Notes: generated by a model from the letters alone, not told the origin. Positions 27,600 to 36,350 are shown, counted from the first letter of the stretch. The stretch is 64,000 bases of DNA from Vreelandella neptunia (GCF_034479615.1 NZ_CP140255.1:124001-188000); one strand, 5' to 3'. Numbers and translations are program-made.

Positions 27600-28490
27600 T
27601 TAAGCCCCTTGCTCCACTTCCAGCGGCGTTGTTTTACGCCGCAGCTTGGCTGCCAAGCTGTGGTAGCGACCAAACAGGGCCGAAAAAAGATAACCAAACC
27701 CGGCCAGCAGAATAATGCTCGGGCCTGACGGGATATCCAGATGAAAAGAGAGCAGCAGGCCGCCGGTGCTCGCCACCATGGCCAGTACAATCGCGATGCC
27801 GATTAAGCCCTCCAGGCGTTTGCTCCAAAAGCGCGCCGAGGTGGCGGGCAGCATCATTAAGCCTACCGCCATCAGCGTGCCCAGGGTTTGAAAGCCTGCG
27901 GTTAGGTTCAGCACCAGCAGCCCCAAAAACACGCTGTGTACCCAACCGCTGCGGCGGCTTTGGCCACGCAAAAACAGCGGATCCAAGCACTCCACTACCA
28001 GGGCGCGAAACACCACCGCCAGAATCAACACAATCAGCGTGCTAATGCCCGCGATCAGTAGCAGCGCGGTAGAGTTGATCGCCAGAATCGAGCCGAACAG
28101 TACATGGGTAAGGTCAACGCTGCTGCCGCCCAGTGAAATCAGCATCACGCCTGCGGCCAGCGAGATAATAAAAAAGCTCGCCATGGCGGCATCTTCGCGC
28201 TGGCCACCCATTTTCGAGACCGCCCCCGCCAGCAGCGCCACCATTAACCCAAACAGCACCCCGCCAATACTCATAATCGGCAGCGAAAACCCTGCCAGCA
28301 GGAACCCCAGCGCGACGCCGGGCAGAATCGCGTGGGCCATGGCGTCGCCGATCAGGCTCATGCCGCGCAGCACCAAAAATACTCCCAGCGGCGGCGCGGC
28401 CAACGAAAGCGCTAAACCACCCACCACAGCACGGCGCATAAAGCCGTAATCGAACGGGCTGACAAACCACACATTAAGCAGATCCAGCAT
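27600..28490 (-). CDS. znuB: Zinc ABC transporter permease
   Basis: Inner-membrane channel subunit of the ABC-3 family, 296 residues with about eight helices. Typical segments are VLRGMSLIGDAMAHAILPGVALGF (about 40-63), GSILAINSTALLL and LNLTAGFQTLGTLMAVGLMMLPATSARF. It overlaps the end of znuC by 17 bases and is followed after 35 bases by znuA. Confidence 0.93.
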   Translation of the reverse strand: MLDLLNVWFVSPFDYGFMRRAVVGGLALSLAAPPLGVFLVLRGMSLIGDAMAHAILPGVALGFLLAGFSLPIMSIGGVLFGLMVALLAGAVSKMGGQREDAAMASFFIISLAAGVMLISLGGSSVDLTHVLFGSILAINSTALLLIAGISTLIVLILAVVFRALVVECLDPLFLRGQSRRSGWVHSVFLGLLVLNLTAGFQTLGTLMAVGLMMLPATSARFWSKRLEGLIGIAIVLAMVASTGGLLLSFHLDIPSGPSIILLAGFGYLFSALFGRYHSLAAKLRRKTTPLEVEQGA

Positions 28491-29208
28491 GGCGTCCTCC
28501 CATGGTAAACGGCACTACCTGAGCGGGTGCGTGTTGATGGGTCAGCGCACTGGGTGCGACCCAGCGGCCATGGCCGCCGTTTAGCATCAGCACTTCATCG
28601 GCCAGGCGGCGCAGGTGATCCATATCGTGGAGCACGACAATAATCGTCGCACCGTCATCTGCCATCTGGCGCAGGATGCGGATCAAAATATCCACGGTTT
28701 CGCTATCCACGTTGGCAAAAGGCTCATCCAGCAGAAGCAGTTCGGCTTCCTGCATTAACGTACGGCCGATCAACGCGCGCTGGCGCTGGCCGCCGGAAAG
28801 CTCACCCAGCGGGCGGTGGGCCAAGTGCGAAATGCCCAGCCGCGCCATGATTTCGCGGCCCTTGCGGTAGTGCCCCGCACAGTAGCCGGTTAACGCCCCG
28901 TGGCTGGGCCAGCTGCCGGTCATCACCAACTCTTCCACGCTCATGGGGAAGGTCAGGTCTAACGCCAACTGTTGGGGCAACCACGCCCGACGCTCTTTGG
29001 CCACGGTGCAGACGACTTCCCCGCTAATAGGCCGAAGTTCGCCCATAATGGCCTGAATAAGCGTGCTTTTGCCGGCGCCGTTAGCGCCGATCAGCGCGGT
29101 AATCGCCCCCGGCTTAAAGTCGCCCTCAAGGTGCTCCAGCACCGTGCGGCGCGCCTGGGCCAAGTGCAGATTGTGCAGTTGTAAACGTGATAAAGAGCGC
29201 TGGCTCAT
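28474..29208 (-). CDS. znuC: Zinc ABC transporter ATP-binding protein
   Basis: ATPase of the zinc importer, 244 residues from the ATG at 29208. Walker A GANGAGKST (about 42-50), Q-loop PQQLALDLTFP, signature LSGGQRQRA, Walker B LLLLDEPFANVD and switch HDMDH are intact; the C-terminus has several His residues. Its ATG overlaps the stop of an upstream 49-codon gene in ATGA, which decides this start over longer frames. Confidence 0.93.
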   Translation of the reverse strand: MSQRSLSRLQLHNLHLAQARRTVLEHLEGDFKPGAITALIGANGAGKSTLIQAIMGELRPISGEVVCTVAKERRAWLPQQLALDLTFPMSVEELVMTGSWPSHGALTGYCAGHYRKGREIMARLGISHLAHRPLGELSGGQRQRALIGRTLMQEAELLLLDEPFANVDSETVDILIRILRQMADDGATIIVVLHDMDHLRRLADEVLMLNGGHGRWVAPSALTHQHAPAQVVPFTMGGRHAGSA

Positions 29209-29354
29209 CCTAACCACCCGCCAGCCCAAACCACCAAACCCCACAGTGCTAGTAGCGGCACGGCAACAAATAGCAGCCGTTTAACAGCCGATAGCGACAT
29301 CAAGGAGAAGTGGCATGGGCCCTCCTTGTTGTGGCGGTGCGTATGCTCACTCAT
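29205..29354 (-). CDS. Small His-rich single-helix membrane protein in the znu operon
   Basis: A 49-codon frame starts MSEHTHRHNKEGPCHF and ends in a hydrophobic helix (RLLFVAVPLLALWGLVVWAG, about 26-45). GAGG lies eight bases before the ATG and the stop overlaps znuC in ATGA, strong signs of a translated, coupled gene. Four His and one Cys within the first 15 residues suggest metal binding at the membrane. It lies directly downstream of the Zur-like box, as the first gene of the operon. No family was recognised; a role in zinc delivery or sensing is inference. Confidence 0.7.
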   Translation of the reverse strand: MSEHTHRHNKEGPCHFSLMSLSAVKRLLFVAVPLLALWGLVVWAGGWLG

Positions 29355-29377
29355 CAAGCGGCCTCGTATAATATCAA

Positions 29378-29399
29378 ATAGGTTATAACATAACGTTTA
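29378..29399 (-). promoter_or_regulatory. Zur-like operator of the znu operon
   Basis: The core GTTATAACATAAC (29382-29394) with A/T-rich flanks matches the gammaproteobacterial Zur palindrome (AATGTTATA...ATAACATT) apart from one change in each arm. It is about 25-45 bp upstream of the first znu-operon ATG and next to a TATTAT -10-like hexamer on the minus strand, consistent with zinc-dependent repression. Confidence 0.7.
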
Positions 29400-29535
29400 G
29401 CAAAGCTAAAAAATTGCTGGTTATTTTACTCGTTCACGCCGTGCTGGCAACGATAAAGCGCTGGGGGAGAACCGCCGCCAGCGCTATAGAGGAGTATTAA
29501 AAAAAGAGGAGTGGTGCAGGCCGTTGCGTAAAAGC

Positions 29536-30207
29536 CTAGTAACGCCAGGTGGCGCCAACTTGCTGGGGCGCCACATGCAGCGCGTACTCGCCGGGGATCG
29601 TTATTGGCCCAAGCGATAGATTAGCGGGCTGGAAGCGATTAATCGCGGAAGACGCCTGATTCGGCTGTGTCCAAATTTGCAGTTCGTTGACCAGCATGCC
29701 GGTGGCAAAGTTGATCGCACCATCGCTTTCCCGGCCATCGGCGGCAATCACCGCGCCCGCCACGCCATTGACCACTAGAGAACTCACACGGGCGCCCCAG
29801 CCGCGGCGCTCACGCTCCGCTTGGGCAAGCTGTAAACCCAACGACTGCACGCCGCTTAAATCACCGCTGGCTTTCAAGCGCTGATACTCGGCCAGGGCCG
29901 CGGGGTGCGGCTGGCGGTCGGTCAGCACGCCGCCCACGGCCAGGGCGGATTTCACCACGCCCACCCGCGCATCAAAGCGGTCATCCGGATCGCTCGCCTC
30001 GCTGGACTGGTAAGCGTTCACCGCCAGGCTGGTGGCGTAAATACCCGTCCAACCCCACTGCCAAATATTGGCGTGGCGTGCACCGTCCTCAAACACATCA
30101 TCGTACTCACTCCACTGCCCGTTGGTTTGAGCCTGGGCGTGTGAAGAGACAGGCAGGGCGATCACCAAGGTGGTAACCAACGCGGCAAAAAGACGAAAAA
30201 CATGCAT
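29536..30207 (-). CDS. Hypothetical exported protein
   Basis: 223 residues from the ATG at 30207; a signal peptide (MHVFRLFAALVTTLVIALPVSSHAQAQ) is followed by a soluble domain. WQWGWTGIYATSLAVNAYQ and SSLVVNGVAGAVIAADG could be short membrane-associated helices. No catalytic motif or family was recognised. The frame continues upstream of the chosen start, but without a signal-like or ribosome-binding context. Stands alone between the znu operon and a tRNA fragment. Confidence 0.65.
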   Translation of the reverse strand: MHVFRLFAALVTTLVIALPVSSHAQAQTNGQWSEYDDVFEDGARHANIWQWGWTGIYATSLAVNAYQSSEASDPDDRFDARVGVVKSALAVGGVLTDRQPHPAALAEYQRLKASGDLSGVQSLGLQLAQAERERRGWGARVSSLVVNGVAGAVIAADGRESDGAINFATGMLVNELQIWTQPNQASSAINRFQPANLSLGPITIPGEYALHVAPQQVGATWRY

Positions 30208-30319
30208 GATGAAGCGCCTATATAAGGGGTGCAGTAGCGCTAAGCGTAGCACGCAAATCAAATGAGACGAGGGGGCAGGGTGTCGAAGTGTGCATAACCC
30301 TTAAAATAGGCGGCTCAGC

Positions 30320-30351
30320 AAAGTGTGGGAGTTCGAGTCTCTTCATCCGCA
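30320..30351 (+). other. 3' end fragment of a tRNA-Leu gene
   Basis: GGGAG-TTCGAGT-CTCTT forms a T-arm and is followed by CATCCGC-A, the acceptor 3' strand and discriminator typical of tRNA-Leu; bases before it (AAAGTGT) resemble a long variable arm. No D-arm, anticodon arm or 5' acceptor strand exists upstream, so this is a partial gene, as left by integration or excision of elements that target tRNA 3' ends. Confidence 0.7.
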
Positions 30352-30356
30352 GTTCG

Positions 30357-30375
30357 CTGCCTGCCAGGCAGTTTT
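30357..30375 (+). terminator. Small hairpin with T-run after the tRNA fragment
   Basis: CTGCC-TGCCA-GGCAG followed by TTTT. It could be the original tRNA terminator carried along with the 3' fragment. Confidence 0.4.
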
Positions 30376-30459
30376 GAAGCTAGATTTAAGTGTGCCCTTG
30401 GCACTGCTGCGCCTGAGGCTGACGCAGCGCTAAAGTAGCTTGAACGCTTCATTGTATTT

Positions 30460-30516
30460 CGCCACGAAAAACACCCCAATCATTGGATGAATGTCCAACT
30501 TTTGGGGTGCAGTTCA
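30460..30516. repeat. 57-bp hairpin repeat, copy 2
   Basis: Same orientation and about 88 % identical by eye to 24137-24193. The hairpin arms are partly degraded (CCCCAATCATTGGA versus TCCAACTTTTGGGG). On the minus strand it is followed by TTTTT, and sits just after the stop of the 30528-30833 gene, so it may serve as its terminator. Confidence 0.8.
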
Positions 30517-30527
30517 ATGCTAGGGCT

Positions 30528-30833
30528 TTAATCTTCTTGCGGCGGTGATTCTAGGGCGCGTTTGTCGTCAGGTACCCGGACGATGTGGCCGACTTCCAGT
30601 TTGTTGTGGCTTTGGTGGCGGCTGCCGTCGGTGTCGATGATGGCGGCGACTTCGCCAATGCTGACCGCGTCATCTTCTCGGTAGGCTTCTACTTTGATGC
30701 GCACCATGGCGCCTTGGTAGCGGGCGGAAATAACGTCGCCTGGGTCGGGTTGGCTGCTTTGATCCGGGTGTTTCTTAAAGTACTGCATAACACTGGCGTT
30801 GCCGGGTTCATCCCATTCGATATGCTGATGCAT
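30528..30833 (-). CDS. Hypothetical small soluble protein
   Basis: 101 residues, MHQHIEWDEPGNASVMQYFKK..., preceded by GGAAG. Acidic, no membrane segment, no family recognised. The middle reads GDVISARYQGAMVRIKVEAYREDDAVSIGEVAAI, a pattern of short beta strands that would fit an OB/SH3-like fold. The downstream hairpin repeat likely ends its mRNA. Confidence 0.65.
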   Translation of the reverse strand: MHQHIEWDEPGNASVMQYFKKHPDQSSQPDPGDVISARYQGAMVRIKVEAYREDDAVSIGEVAAIIDTDGSRHQSHNKLEVGHIVRVPDDKRALESPPQED

Positions 30834-30906
30834 CGCTGTCTTCCTTGTCTAGTGAGTGGCGTGATGAGTGTTGCTTCAGTGTAGTGCCTTAACGGGGTTG
30901 TGTGTG

Positions 30907-31866
30907 CTATTCGTCGACCGCCATATTCATTTCCATCTCTGAGCTGTTTTCCTGCCCTACGTACTGAAAGAGAAAGTTTAGCGCAGCTGGAAGGCTGGCC
31001 CGCCATACGCGCCAAGTGTGGCCGCCGGGGTAGAGGTCGAGGCGCACATCGTTGGGTTGGATGCGTTCCATGGCTTGGCGCAGGATGCGGGCGTGAAATT
31101 CAGCGTCATAAACGTCGCTTCGCCCAGCGCTGATATACAGCGGCACGGGGGAAAGATCGCCTTCTTCCTCGGTGCCGCGGGGGGTTACGCGCAGGCGATA
31201 CTCTTCCAGGTAGCTGGTGTAGTTGAGGTTTTGCCACAGCTCGCGATCAAATTGGCCCTGGTCATTGATAAATGAGGGGTGGCGCCAGGCGGTGGAGTTT
31301 CGCGGCGGCAGGGGGGCATAGCTGGCGGGGCTTAACGCGGCTACCGCGGCAAACAGTTCAGGCCGCTCCAGAGCAAAATTGAGCGCGCCGTAGCCACCGG
31401 CAGAGAGGCCCGCCACGCCACGCAGGTGGCGCTCTTGTCCCACTCGGTAGGTCGCTTCCACGTGGGGCATTAGGTCGTTAAAAAACGCGCTTCGGGCAGG
31501 TTCATTGTGGCCATCCACCCACCAGCTGCGGCTGCCGGGCATAATGAAAACTGTCGGAGGAATATGCCCGGCGCGAATTAACCTATCCGCCACCTGTTGC
31601 AAATTGCCGCGAGAAACCCAGTCGCGGTCAGTACCAAAGGAGCCGTGCAACATATAAACGACCGGGTACGCGTCTGTCGCTTGGTCGTCATAATTGTCGG
31701 GTAAATAAATACTATAGGGGTAGTCGTAACCTAGCGTGGGCGAGAAAAACTGATGGTGCTCAACCTCGCTGGCCAAACTATGGCCACTGAACGTTAGCCA
31801 GCCAATCAATGCCGTCATTAGGGCGTTAAAGCGGTAGGAAAGAACGGGTGGCTTGAGGGTGAACAC
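30907..31866 (-). CDS. Secreted alpha/beta-hydrolase, esterase D type
   Basis: 319-residue putative esterase (PF00756 type) with a signal peptide ending near HSLAS. PVVYMLHGSFGTDRDW forms the oxyanion region, GLSAGGYGALNFAL (about 160-173) holds the nucleophile Ser, SAGRSDVYDAEFH probably supplies the acid, and GGHTWRVWRASL the His. Similar folds occur in S-formylglutathione hydrolases, enterochelin esterases and mycolyl-type transferases. The divergent acyltransferase gene hints at acylated surface sugars as the setting, but this is inference. Confidence 0.82.
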   Translation of the reverse strand: MFTLKPPVLSYRFNALMTALIGWLTFSGHSLASEVEHHQFFSPTLGYDYPYSIYLPDNYDDQATDAYPVVYMLHGSFGTDRDWVSRGNLQQVADRLIRAGHIPPTVFIMPGSRSWWVDGHNEPARSAFFNDLMPHVEATYRVGQERHLRGVAGLSAGGYGALNFALERPELFAAVAALSPASYAPLPPRNSTAWRHPSFINDQGQFDRELWQNLNYTSYLEEYRLRVTPRGTEEEGDLSPVPLYISAGRSDVYDAEFHARILRQAMERIQPNDVRLDLYPGGHTWRVWRASLPAALNFLFQYVGQENSSEMEMNMAVDE

Positions 31867-32018
31867 TTTTCCTCCGGGAATTAAAACTGTTCAAAAAGGT
31901 CGGACAGCGCGAAGGCTTTTATTGTTCAGCATAGCCAAAGAAGACAGCCAGTTAGCAAAGCCATTCATCATCGCCATCCAAAATGCCAGGGTAGGAGTAG
32001 GTAGCGGCGGGAGGCCCA

Positions 32019-33047
32019 GTGCGGAAAATAGAAGAGATCTATTGGTTGCGTGCTTACGGCTGTATAGCCGTTTTTTTGTTTCACTTACTGGATCATGTCA
32101 ATCAACGCCTTGATAACGTTGCTACCGATTTGATGCGCATACCGCTGGTCTTGGGTACGCCAATTTTCCTGTTTATTGCTGTCTTTGTGTTTGCCGTTCG
32201 CTACGACAAAGCCGTGCCGGAAGGCTTTCTTGCCCAGCGCGTGCAGTATGTGATGGTGCCGTACTTTGTGTATGGTTTTATTTATTCGACGGCAGAATGG
32301 GCGAGGCTGCAGACATCAGATGAGCCGGTGGGATTGTTAACCAACGCCATTGAGTATTATGTCTACGCGGGCTGGCATGGCTATTTTTTGATCATTGCCA
32401 TGCAGTTTTACGTGGCTTATTGGCTGTTTACCCGTTGGCAGCTATGGCGTTTAAACCCGGTGCCTTGGCTGTGGGGCGCTTGTGTGATCAGCATGGCGTA
32501 TTGGGGTCTGGCTTACTGGTTTGACGTTGACCTGCCCGGCTATCTGCTGTGGATTGCCCCGCTGGGGTGGATCTACGTGTTTTTCCTGGCGCTGGTGTTG
32601 GTGCGCTATTACCCGTTAGCCCCTGAAGGCTTGTTACTAGAGCAGCCTACCTGGATGCAGCAAATGGCCCGCCCGCTATGGCTGGGGCTGTTAGTGGTGC
32701 TGATTGTCGCCGCCACCTTTGCTGGCTGGCTAGCGTTCTCTTCCAAAGAGGTATGGGTAATCCCGTTCTTTGTGTTGTTTACGCTCTGCGCTATGCGTTA
32801 CTTGGCCGGGCGGCCTGCGCCTTTGTGGGTGCGTCACGTCAATGCCTATTCGTTCGGTATTTACTTGGCTCACCCCATGTTCTTTGTGCTCACCGATCTG
32901 GTGGTCGAGCCGTTATCGTTACCCGTTGGCATATATGCGCTATTGCTTATGGTGGTTGGTGTCGTTGGTTCAGTGGGGCTGAATAAACTGGCCAATACCA
33001 CCACGCTCGGTGCGATGCTGTTCGGCAAGCGGTTGAAGGTAAGTTAG
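32019..33047 (+). CDS. Acyltransferase 3 family membrane protein
   Basis: 342 residues with about ten membrane helices and the family N-terminus EIYWLRAYGCIAVFLFHLLDHVN (about 6-28), whose His after a helix is the catalytic-site marker of the OafA/WecH-type O-acyltransferases. The C-terminal helix contains NAYSFGIYLAHPMFF. Start is GTG with GGGAGG five bases upstream. Likely transfers acetyl or similar groups to a cell-surface glycan; the acceptor is unknown. Confidence 0.82.
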   Translation: MRKIEEIYWLRAYGCIAVFLFHLLDHVNQRLDNVATDLMRIPLVLGTPIFLFIAVFVFAVRYDKAVPEGFLAQRVQYVMVPYFVYGFIYSTAEWARLQTSDEPVGLLTNAIEYYVYAGWHGYFLIIAMQFYVAYWLFTRWQLWRLNPVPWLWGACVISMAYWGLAYWFDVDLPGYLLWIAPLGWIYVFFLALVLVRYYPLAPEGLLLEQPTWMQQMARPLWLGLLVVLIVAATFAGWLAFSSKEVWVIPFFVLFTLCAMRYLAGRPAPLWVRHVNAYSFGIYLAHPMFFVLTDLVVEPLSLPVGIYALLLMVVGVVGSVGLNKLANTTTLGAMLFGKRLKVS

Positions 33048-33109
33048 CAAGGGTAGGTCAGTAAGGAGTAGCCAGTAAAAAATGTTAGAGGAGAGCGGCA
33101 GAAAGCGTA

Positions 33110-33733
33110 TCAGGGCGGTGTCGTGAAAGCCGCATCGGATGCGTTAGGCTGCACGGAGGGGGCTGGCTCCTCCGCTTGGCTCAGTAGGTGTCCGCTGTAG
33201 GTTTTCAAACGAGTGGGGCAGGTGTGTAAACGCTGCAGAAAATCGTCTATCGCGCTGTCATCGTCCAGCTCAGGGTCAAACCCACCCAAGCGTTCAAGCC
33301 AGGCGCGCCTAACGGCAATGTAGGGCGGGAATATCAAGGCGCTGGCCATCAAGCGCCGCAGGATACGCTCCGGCAGCGATGGCTGGGGAAGGCCGATAAT
33401 CAAGGCGTCAAGGGTGTAGGTGTTGAGCTGGGGATAAAGCGCACCCCATAGGTCGGCTGGCAGCGGTTTTTTCTGCAGCGCGATGATGAGCCACTCCGCT
33501 TGGCTGGAAGACGCGGCTTTATTGAGGCGAGCTCCCAGAGGCCGCGCTGGCGTAATCAGCGAGTGAGTGTGGTAACGCTGCTCAATAGCACTCAGGCGCT
33601 CTTGGGCTTGAGTGGCCGTCACCAAAATGGGCAGCAAGTGGTCGGCAACACCGGATTTACGTATGGATTTTAAGTGGCGTGGCAACATCTCACCCGTCAC
33701 CATGGCATCAACGATAAAGCAGACCGATCCCAT
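33110..33733 (-). CDS. Glycosyltransferase-2-like protein
   Basis: 207-residue soluble protein resembling GT-A glycosyltransferases of the rSAM/selenodomain or TIGR04283 kind. It has an N-terminal Rossmann-like part (PILVTATQAQERLSAIEQRYH), LGARLNKAASSSQAEWLIIAL, and the family signature AVRRAWLERLGGFDPELDDDSAIDDFLQRL (about 140-170). A clear DxD motif is absent, so activity is uncertain. Convergent with the acyltransferase. Confidence 0.6.
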   Translation of the reverse strand: MGSVCFIVDAMVTGEMLPRHLKSIRKSGVADHLLPILVTATQAQERLSAIEQRYHTHSLITPARPLGARLNKAASSSQAEWLIIALQKKPLPADLWGALYPQLNTYTLDALIIGLPQPSLPERILRRLMASALIFPPYIAVRRAWLERLGGFDPELDDDSAIDDFLQRLHTCPTRLKTYSGHLLSQAEEPAPSVQPNASDAAFTTPP

Positions 33734-33849
33734 TTGCCGACTCCGATTGTGAGCAAACCTATCAAATTGTAATTTATTGTAGTATCCGGTTTATTTGGGT
33801 AGCAAGTAAAAAAGCTTGCGAGCTAAAAATGAGAGCCCAGTATTCTCTA

Positions 33850-33897
33850 TGCACCATAAGTGAGCGCGAGAAACTATTTTTGTTCTATTTTGGTGCG
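33850..33897 (+). promoter_or_regulatory. Possible NtrC enhancer half-sites upstream of glnA
   Basis: TGCACC (33850-33855) followed by a weak second half, and GGTGCG (33892-33897), match halves of the NtrC site TGCACC-N5-GGTGCA. They lie roughly 160-200 bp before the predicted sigma-54 start, within enhancer range but farther out than usual. Confidence 0.4.
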
Positions 33898-34026
33898 TTA
33901 TGGGGTTTTTACACGACTGTGAAAGCTCTGTTTCGCCGGTATGCGTCATCAAGTAGCATTGGAGTCCATTTTTTAATGTTTATAAAACAAATAGTTGTTG
34001 TTTTTTCATGCCATATTGGTGCAGTG

Positions 34027-34043
34027 TTGGCATGCTCTCTGCA
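34027..34043 (+). promoter_or_regulatory. Sigma-54 promoter of glnA
   Basis: TTGGCATGCTCTCTGCAT carries GG at 34029-34030 and GC at 34041-34042 with exactly 10 bases between, the -24/-12 arrangement. Transcription would start near 34053, leaving a leader of about 215 bases before glnA. The rest of the 33734-34266 gap shows no credible gene. Confidence 0.75.
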
Positions 34044-34266
34044 TTGTATTTGCAAGCGGCTAGCGGGCCGTAGGCATATGCCTTACGGCGTGCTAAAACG
34101 ATAGCCGGTCTGAAATGCTCGCTGAGCGATTTGTGAATCAATGTCAGACAAACGTTGAGCGAACAAGAATGACAAACGTGCGGTTAAGCACGTATTTTGT
34201 CGAACAACACTTTTATCGGTAGCTTACTGTCGTTAGCTTTAAGCCACGCTCATACCGGAGGACACT

Positions 34267-35673
34267 ATGTCAGCCAAGACTCTCGCGCTAATTGAAGAAC
34301 ACGATGTTAAATGGGTAGACCTGCGTTTCACCGACACTCGCGGTAAAGAGCAGCACGTGACCGTGCCTGCGCGAGATGTGAATGAAGAATTCTTCGAAAA
34401 TGGCCAAATGTTCGATGGCTCTTCTATTGAAGGTTGGAAGGGCATTAACGAATCCGACATGATTCTGCGTCCGGAAGATGGCACGGGTTACCTCGACCCC
34501 TTCACCGAAGATGCCACGCTGGTACTGCGCTGTGACATCATCGAGCCGGCCACTATGCAAGGCTATGATCGTGACCCGCGCTCTATCGCTAAGCGTGCAG
34601 AAGCTTACCTGCAGTCAACTGGCCTGGGCGACACCGCGTTCTTCGGTCCTGAGCCTGAATTCTTTATCTTTGACGAAGTGCATTGGAAGTCTGATATCCA
34701 GGGTTCCATGTACAAAATCACTTCCGAGGAAGGTGCTTGGGCAACTGATAGTCAAGTAGAAGGCGGCAACCTGGGTCACCGCCCGCGCGTTAAAGGCGGC
34801 TACTTCCCGGTTCCTCCGGTCGACAGCTTCCACGATATTCGTGGTGCAATGTGTAACACCCTGGAAGCGATTGGTCAGACCGTCGAGGTGCACCACCACG
34901 AGGTTTCCAACGCAGGCCAGAACGAAATCGGCGTTAGATTCAACACGCTGGTGAAGAAAGCTGACGAAGTTCAGGAAATGAAGTACGTGATCCACAACGT
35001 GGCGCATGCTTACGGCAAAACGGCCACCTTTATGCCGAAGCCGCTGGTCGGTGATAACGGTTCGGGCATGCACGTACACCAGTCGTTCTGGAAAGATGGC
35101 AACAACCAGTTCGCCGGTGACGAGTACGCTGGCCTGTCTGAAATGGCGCTTTTCTACATCGGCGGCATCATCAAGCACGCCCGTGCCCTGAACGCCTTTA
35201 CTAACGCTTCTACCAACTCGTACAAGCGTCTGGTGCCTGGCTTCGAAGCGCCGGTCATGCTGGCCTACAGTGCCCGTAACCGTTCTGCTTCAATCCGTAT
35301 TCCTTACACCGCTAGCCCGAAAGGCAAGCGTGTTGAAGCGCGCTTCCCTGATCCGACTGCCAACCCCTACCTGGCGTTCTCTGCCATGTTGATGGCGGGT
35401 ATCGACGGTATCAAGAACAAGATCCACCCTGGCGATGCCATGGACAAAAACCTGTACGACCTGCCGCCAGAAGAAGGCAAGTCAGTACCGACTGTGGCGC
35501 ACAGCCTGGATCAAGCACTGGAAGCCCTCGACGCTGACCGTGCGTTCTTGACCGAAGGCGGCGTGTTTACTGACGAAATGATCGATGCCTACATCGAACT
35601 CAAGATGGAAGAAGTGGAGCGTATTCGTATGACCACTCACCCCATCGAGTTTGATATGTACTACAGCTGTTAA
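34267..35673 (+). CDS. glnA: Glutamine synthetase type I
   Basis: ATP-dependent ligation of ammonia to glutamate; dodecameric cytosolic enzyme. The 468 residues are typical of GSI-beta: [17 protein letters not shown] (near 50-66), [14 protein letters not shown] (metal-site Glu), [15 protein letters not shown], and Tyr397 in NLYDLPPEE, the residue adenylylated by GlnE. Preceded by a sigma-54 promoter and a CGGAGG ribosome binding site; followed by a terminator and then the ntrBC genes. Confidence 0.98.
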   Translation: MSAKTLALIEEHDVKWVDLRFTDTRGKEQHVTVPARDVNEEFFENGQMFDGSSIEGWKGINESDMILRPEDGTGYLDPFTEDATLVLRCDIIEPATMQGYDRDPRSIAKRAEAYLQSTGLGDTAFFGPEPEFFIFDEVHWKSDIQGSMYKITSEEGAWATDSQVEGGNLGHRPRVKGGYFPVPPVDSFHDIRGAMCNTLEAIGQTVEVHHHEVSNAGQNEIGVRFNTLVKKADEVQEMKYVIHNVAHAYGKTATFMPKPLVGDNGSGMHVHQSFWKDGNNQFAGDEYAGLSEMALFYIGGIIKHARALNAFTNASTNSYKRLVPGFEAPVMLAYSARNRSASIRIPYTASPKGKRVEARFPDPTANPYLAFSAMLMAGIDGIKNKIHPGDAMDKNLYDLPPEEGKSVPTVAHSLDQALEALDADRAFLTEGGVFTDEMIDAYIELKMEEVERIRMTTHPIEFDMYYSC

Positions 35674-35736
35674 TCAGCGTTACTCGCCCCTGGCTGTTAC
35701 TATCAGCCAGGCGGTGGTAACAATGATTGCTAAGAG

Positions 35737-35762
35737 AACCCCGCTACGGCGGGGTTTTTTGT
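35737..35762 (+). terminator. Rho-independent terminator after glnA
   Basis: AACCCCGC (35737-35744) pairs with GCGGGGTT (35749-35756) across a 4-base loop and runs into six T residues. Confidence 0.92.
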
Positions 35763-35795
35763 TATTAGGGGCTTAGAAGCGTGGCAAGGAGAGCT

Positions 35796-36350
35796 ATGAG
35801 CAAAATCAATACAGTAGCGATAAGCAGTGTGCTGGTAGCTCTCTTAGGCGTGGGAGTAGTGGTTAGCTCGGCGTTCGGGCAGACGGTTTATCGGGTGACC
35901 GATCAGCACGGCAACGTTACCTTTACCGATAACCCAGGTAGCGGTGGCGAGGCGTTGGAATTAGCGCCGTTGCCCAGCCTGCCGCCTGCGTTAAGCGCTG
36001 CTCTCACCAACCCCAATCCAAGTGCAGCCTCACCCGCCGCTGTACGGCCACGCGGTAAACCGGGGCAGCCCTTTATGCCCTACGACCATTTTTCGATCGC
36101 TCTGCCCCAGCAAGGCGCACAGGTGGAAGAAGGAATGACCGCGGTGGAGGTGACTGTTGCGCCACCGTTGCGCGACGACCATCAGGTGCGGCTGTTGGTG
36201 AATGGCGAGATTAGCCAGACAGCGCTGCACAGTGATGTCTTCTGGTTAACGGGCCTAACCACGGGGCGATACGAGCTCCAGGCAGAGCTGCTGGATAGCA
36301 GCCAGCGTTTGCAGCACCGCACGGCAGCGGTGACGATTACGGTTCCTTAA
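35796..36350 (+). CDS. DUF4124 domain exported protein
   Basis: 184 residues from the ATG at 35796 (AAGGAG six bases upstream; a GTG five codons earlier is unsupported). A signal peptide is followed by the DUF4124 motif QTVYRVTDQHGNVTFTDNPGSGG (about 30-52) and a C-terminal Ig-like beta domain (about 110-184, VEVTVAPPLRDDHQVRLLVNGE). Such a gene between glnA and ntrB is a common gammaproteobacterial arrangement, but its role there is not known. Confidence 0.82.
   Translation: MSKINTVAISSVLVALLGVGVVVSSAFGQTVYRVTDQHGNVTFTDNPGSGGEALELAPLPSLPPALSAALTNPNPSAASPAAVRPRGKPGQPFMPYDHFSIALPQQGAQVEEGMTAVEVTVAPPLRDDHQVRLLVNGEISQTALHSDVFWLTGLTTGRYELQAELLDSSQRLQHRTAAVTITVP

Noticed and set aside
30320..30351. 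Complete tRNA gene
   Set aside because: No acceptor 5' strand, D-arm or anticodon arm upstream; only the 3' part is present.
33829..34104. 91-codon frame upstream of glnA
   Set aside because: It lacks a good ribosome binding site, spans the sigma-54 promoter and NtrC half-sites, and the translation looks random (Cys/Phe/Arg-rich).
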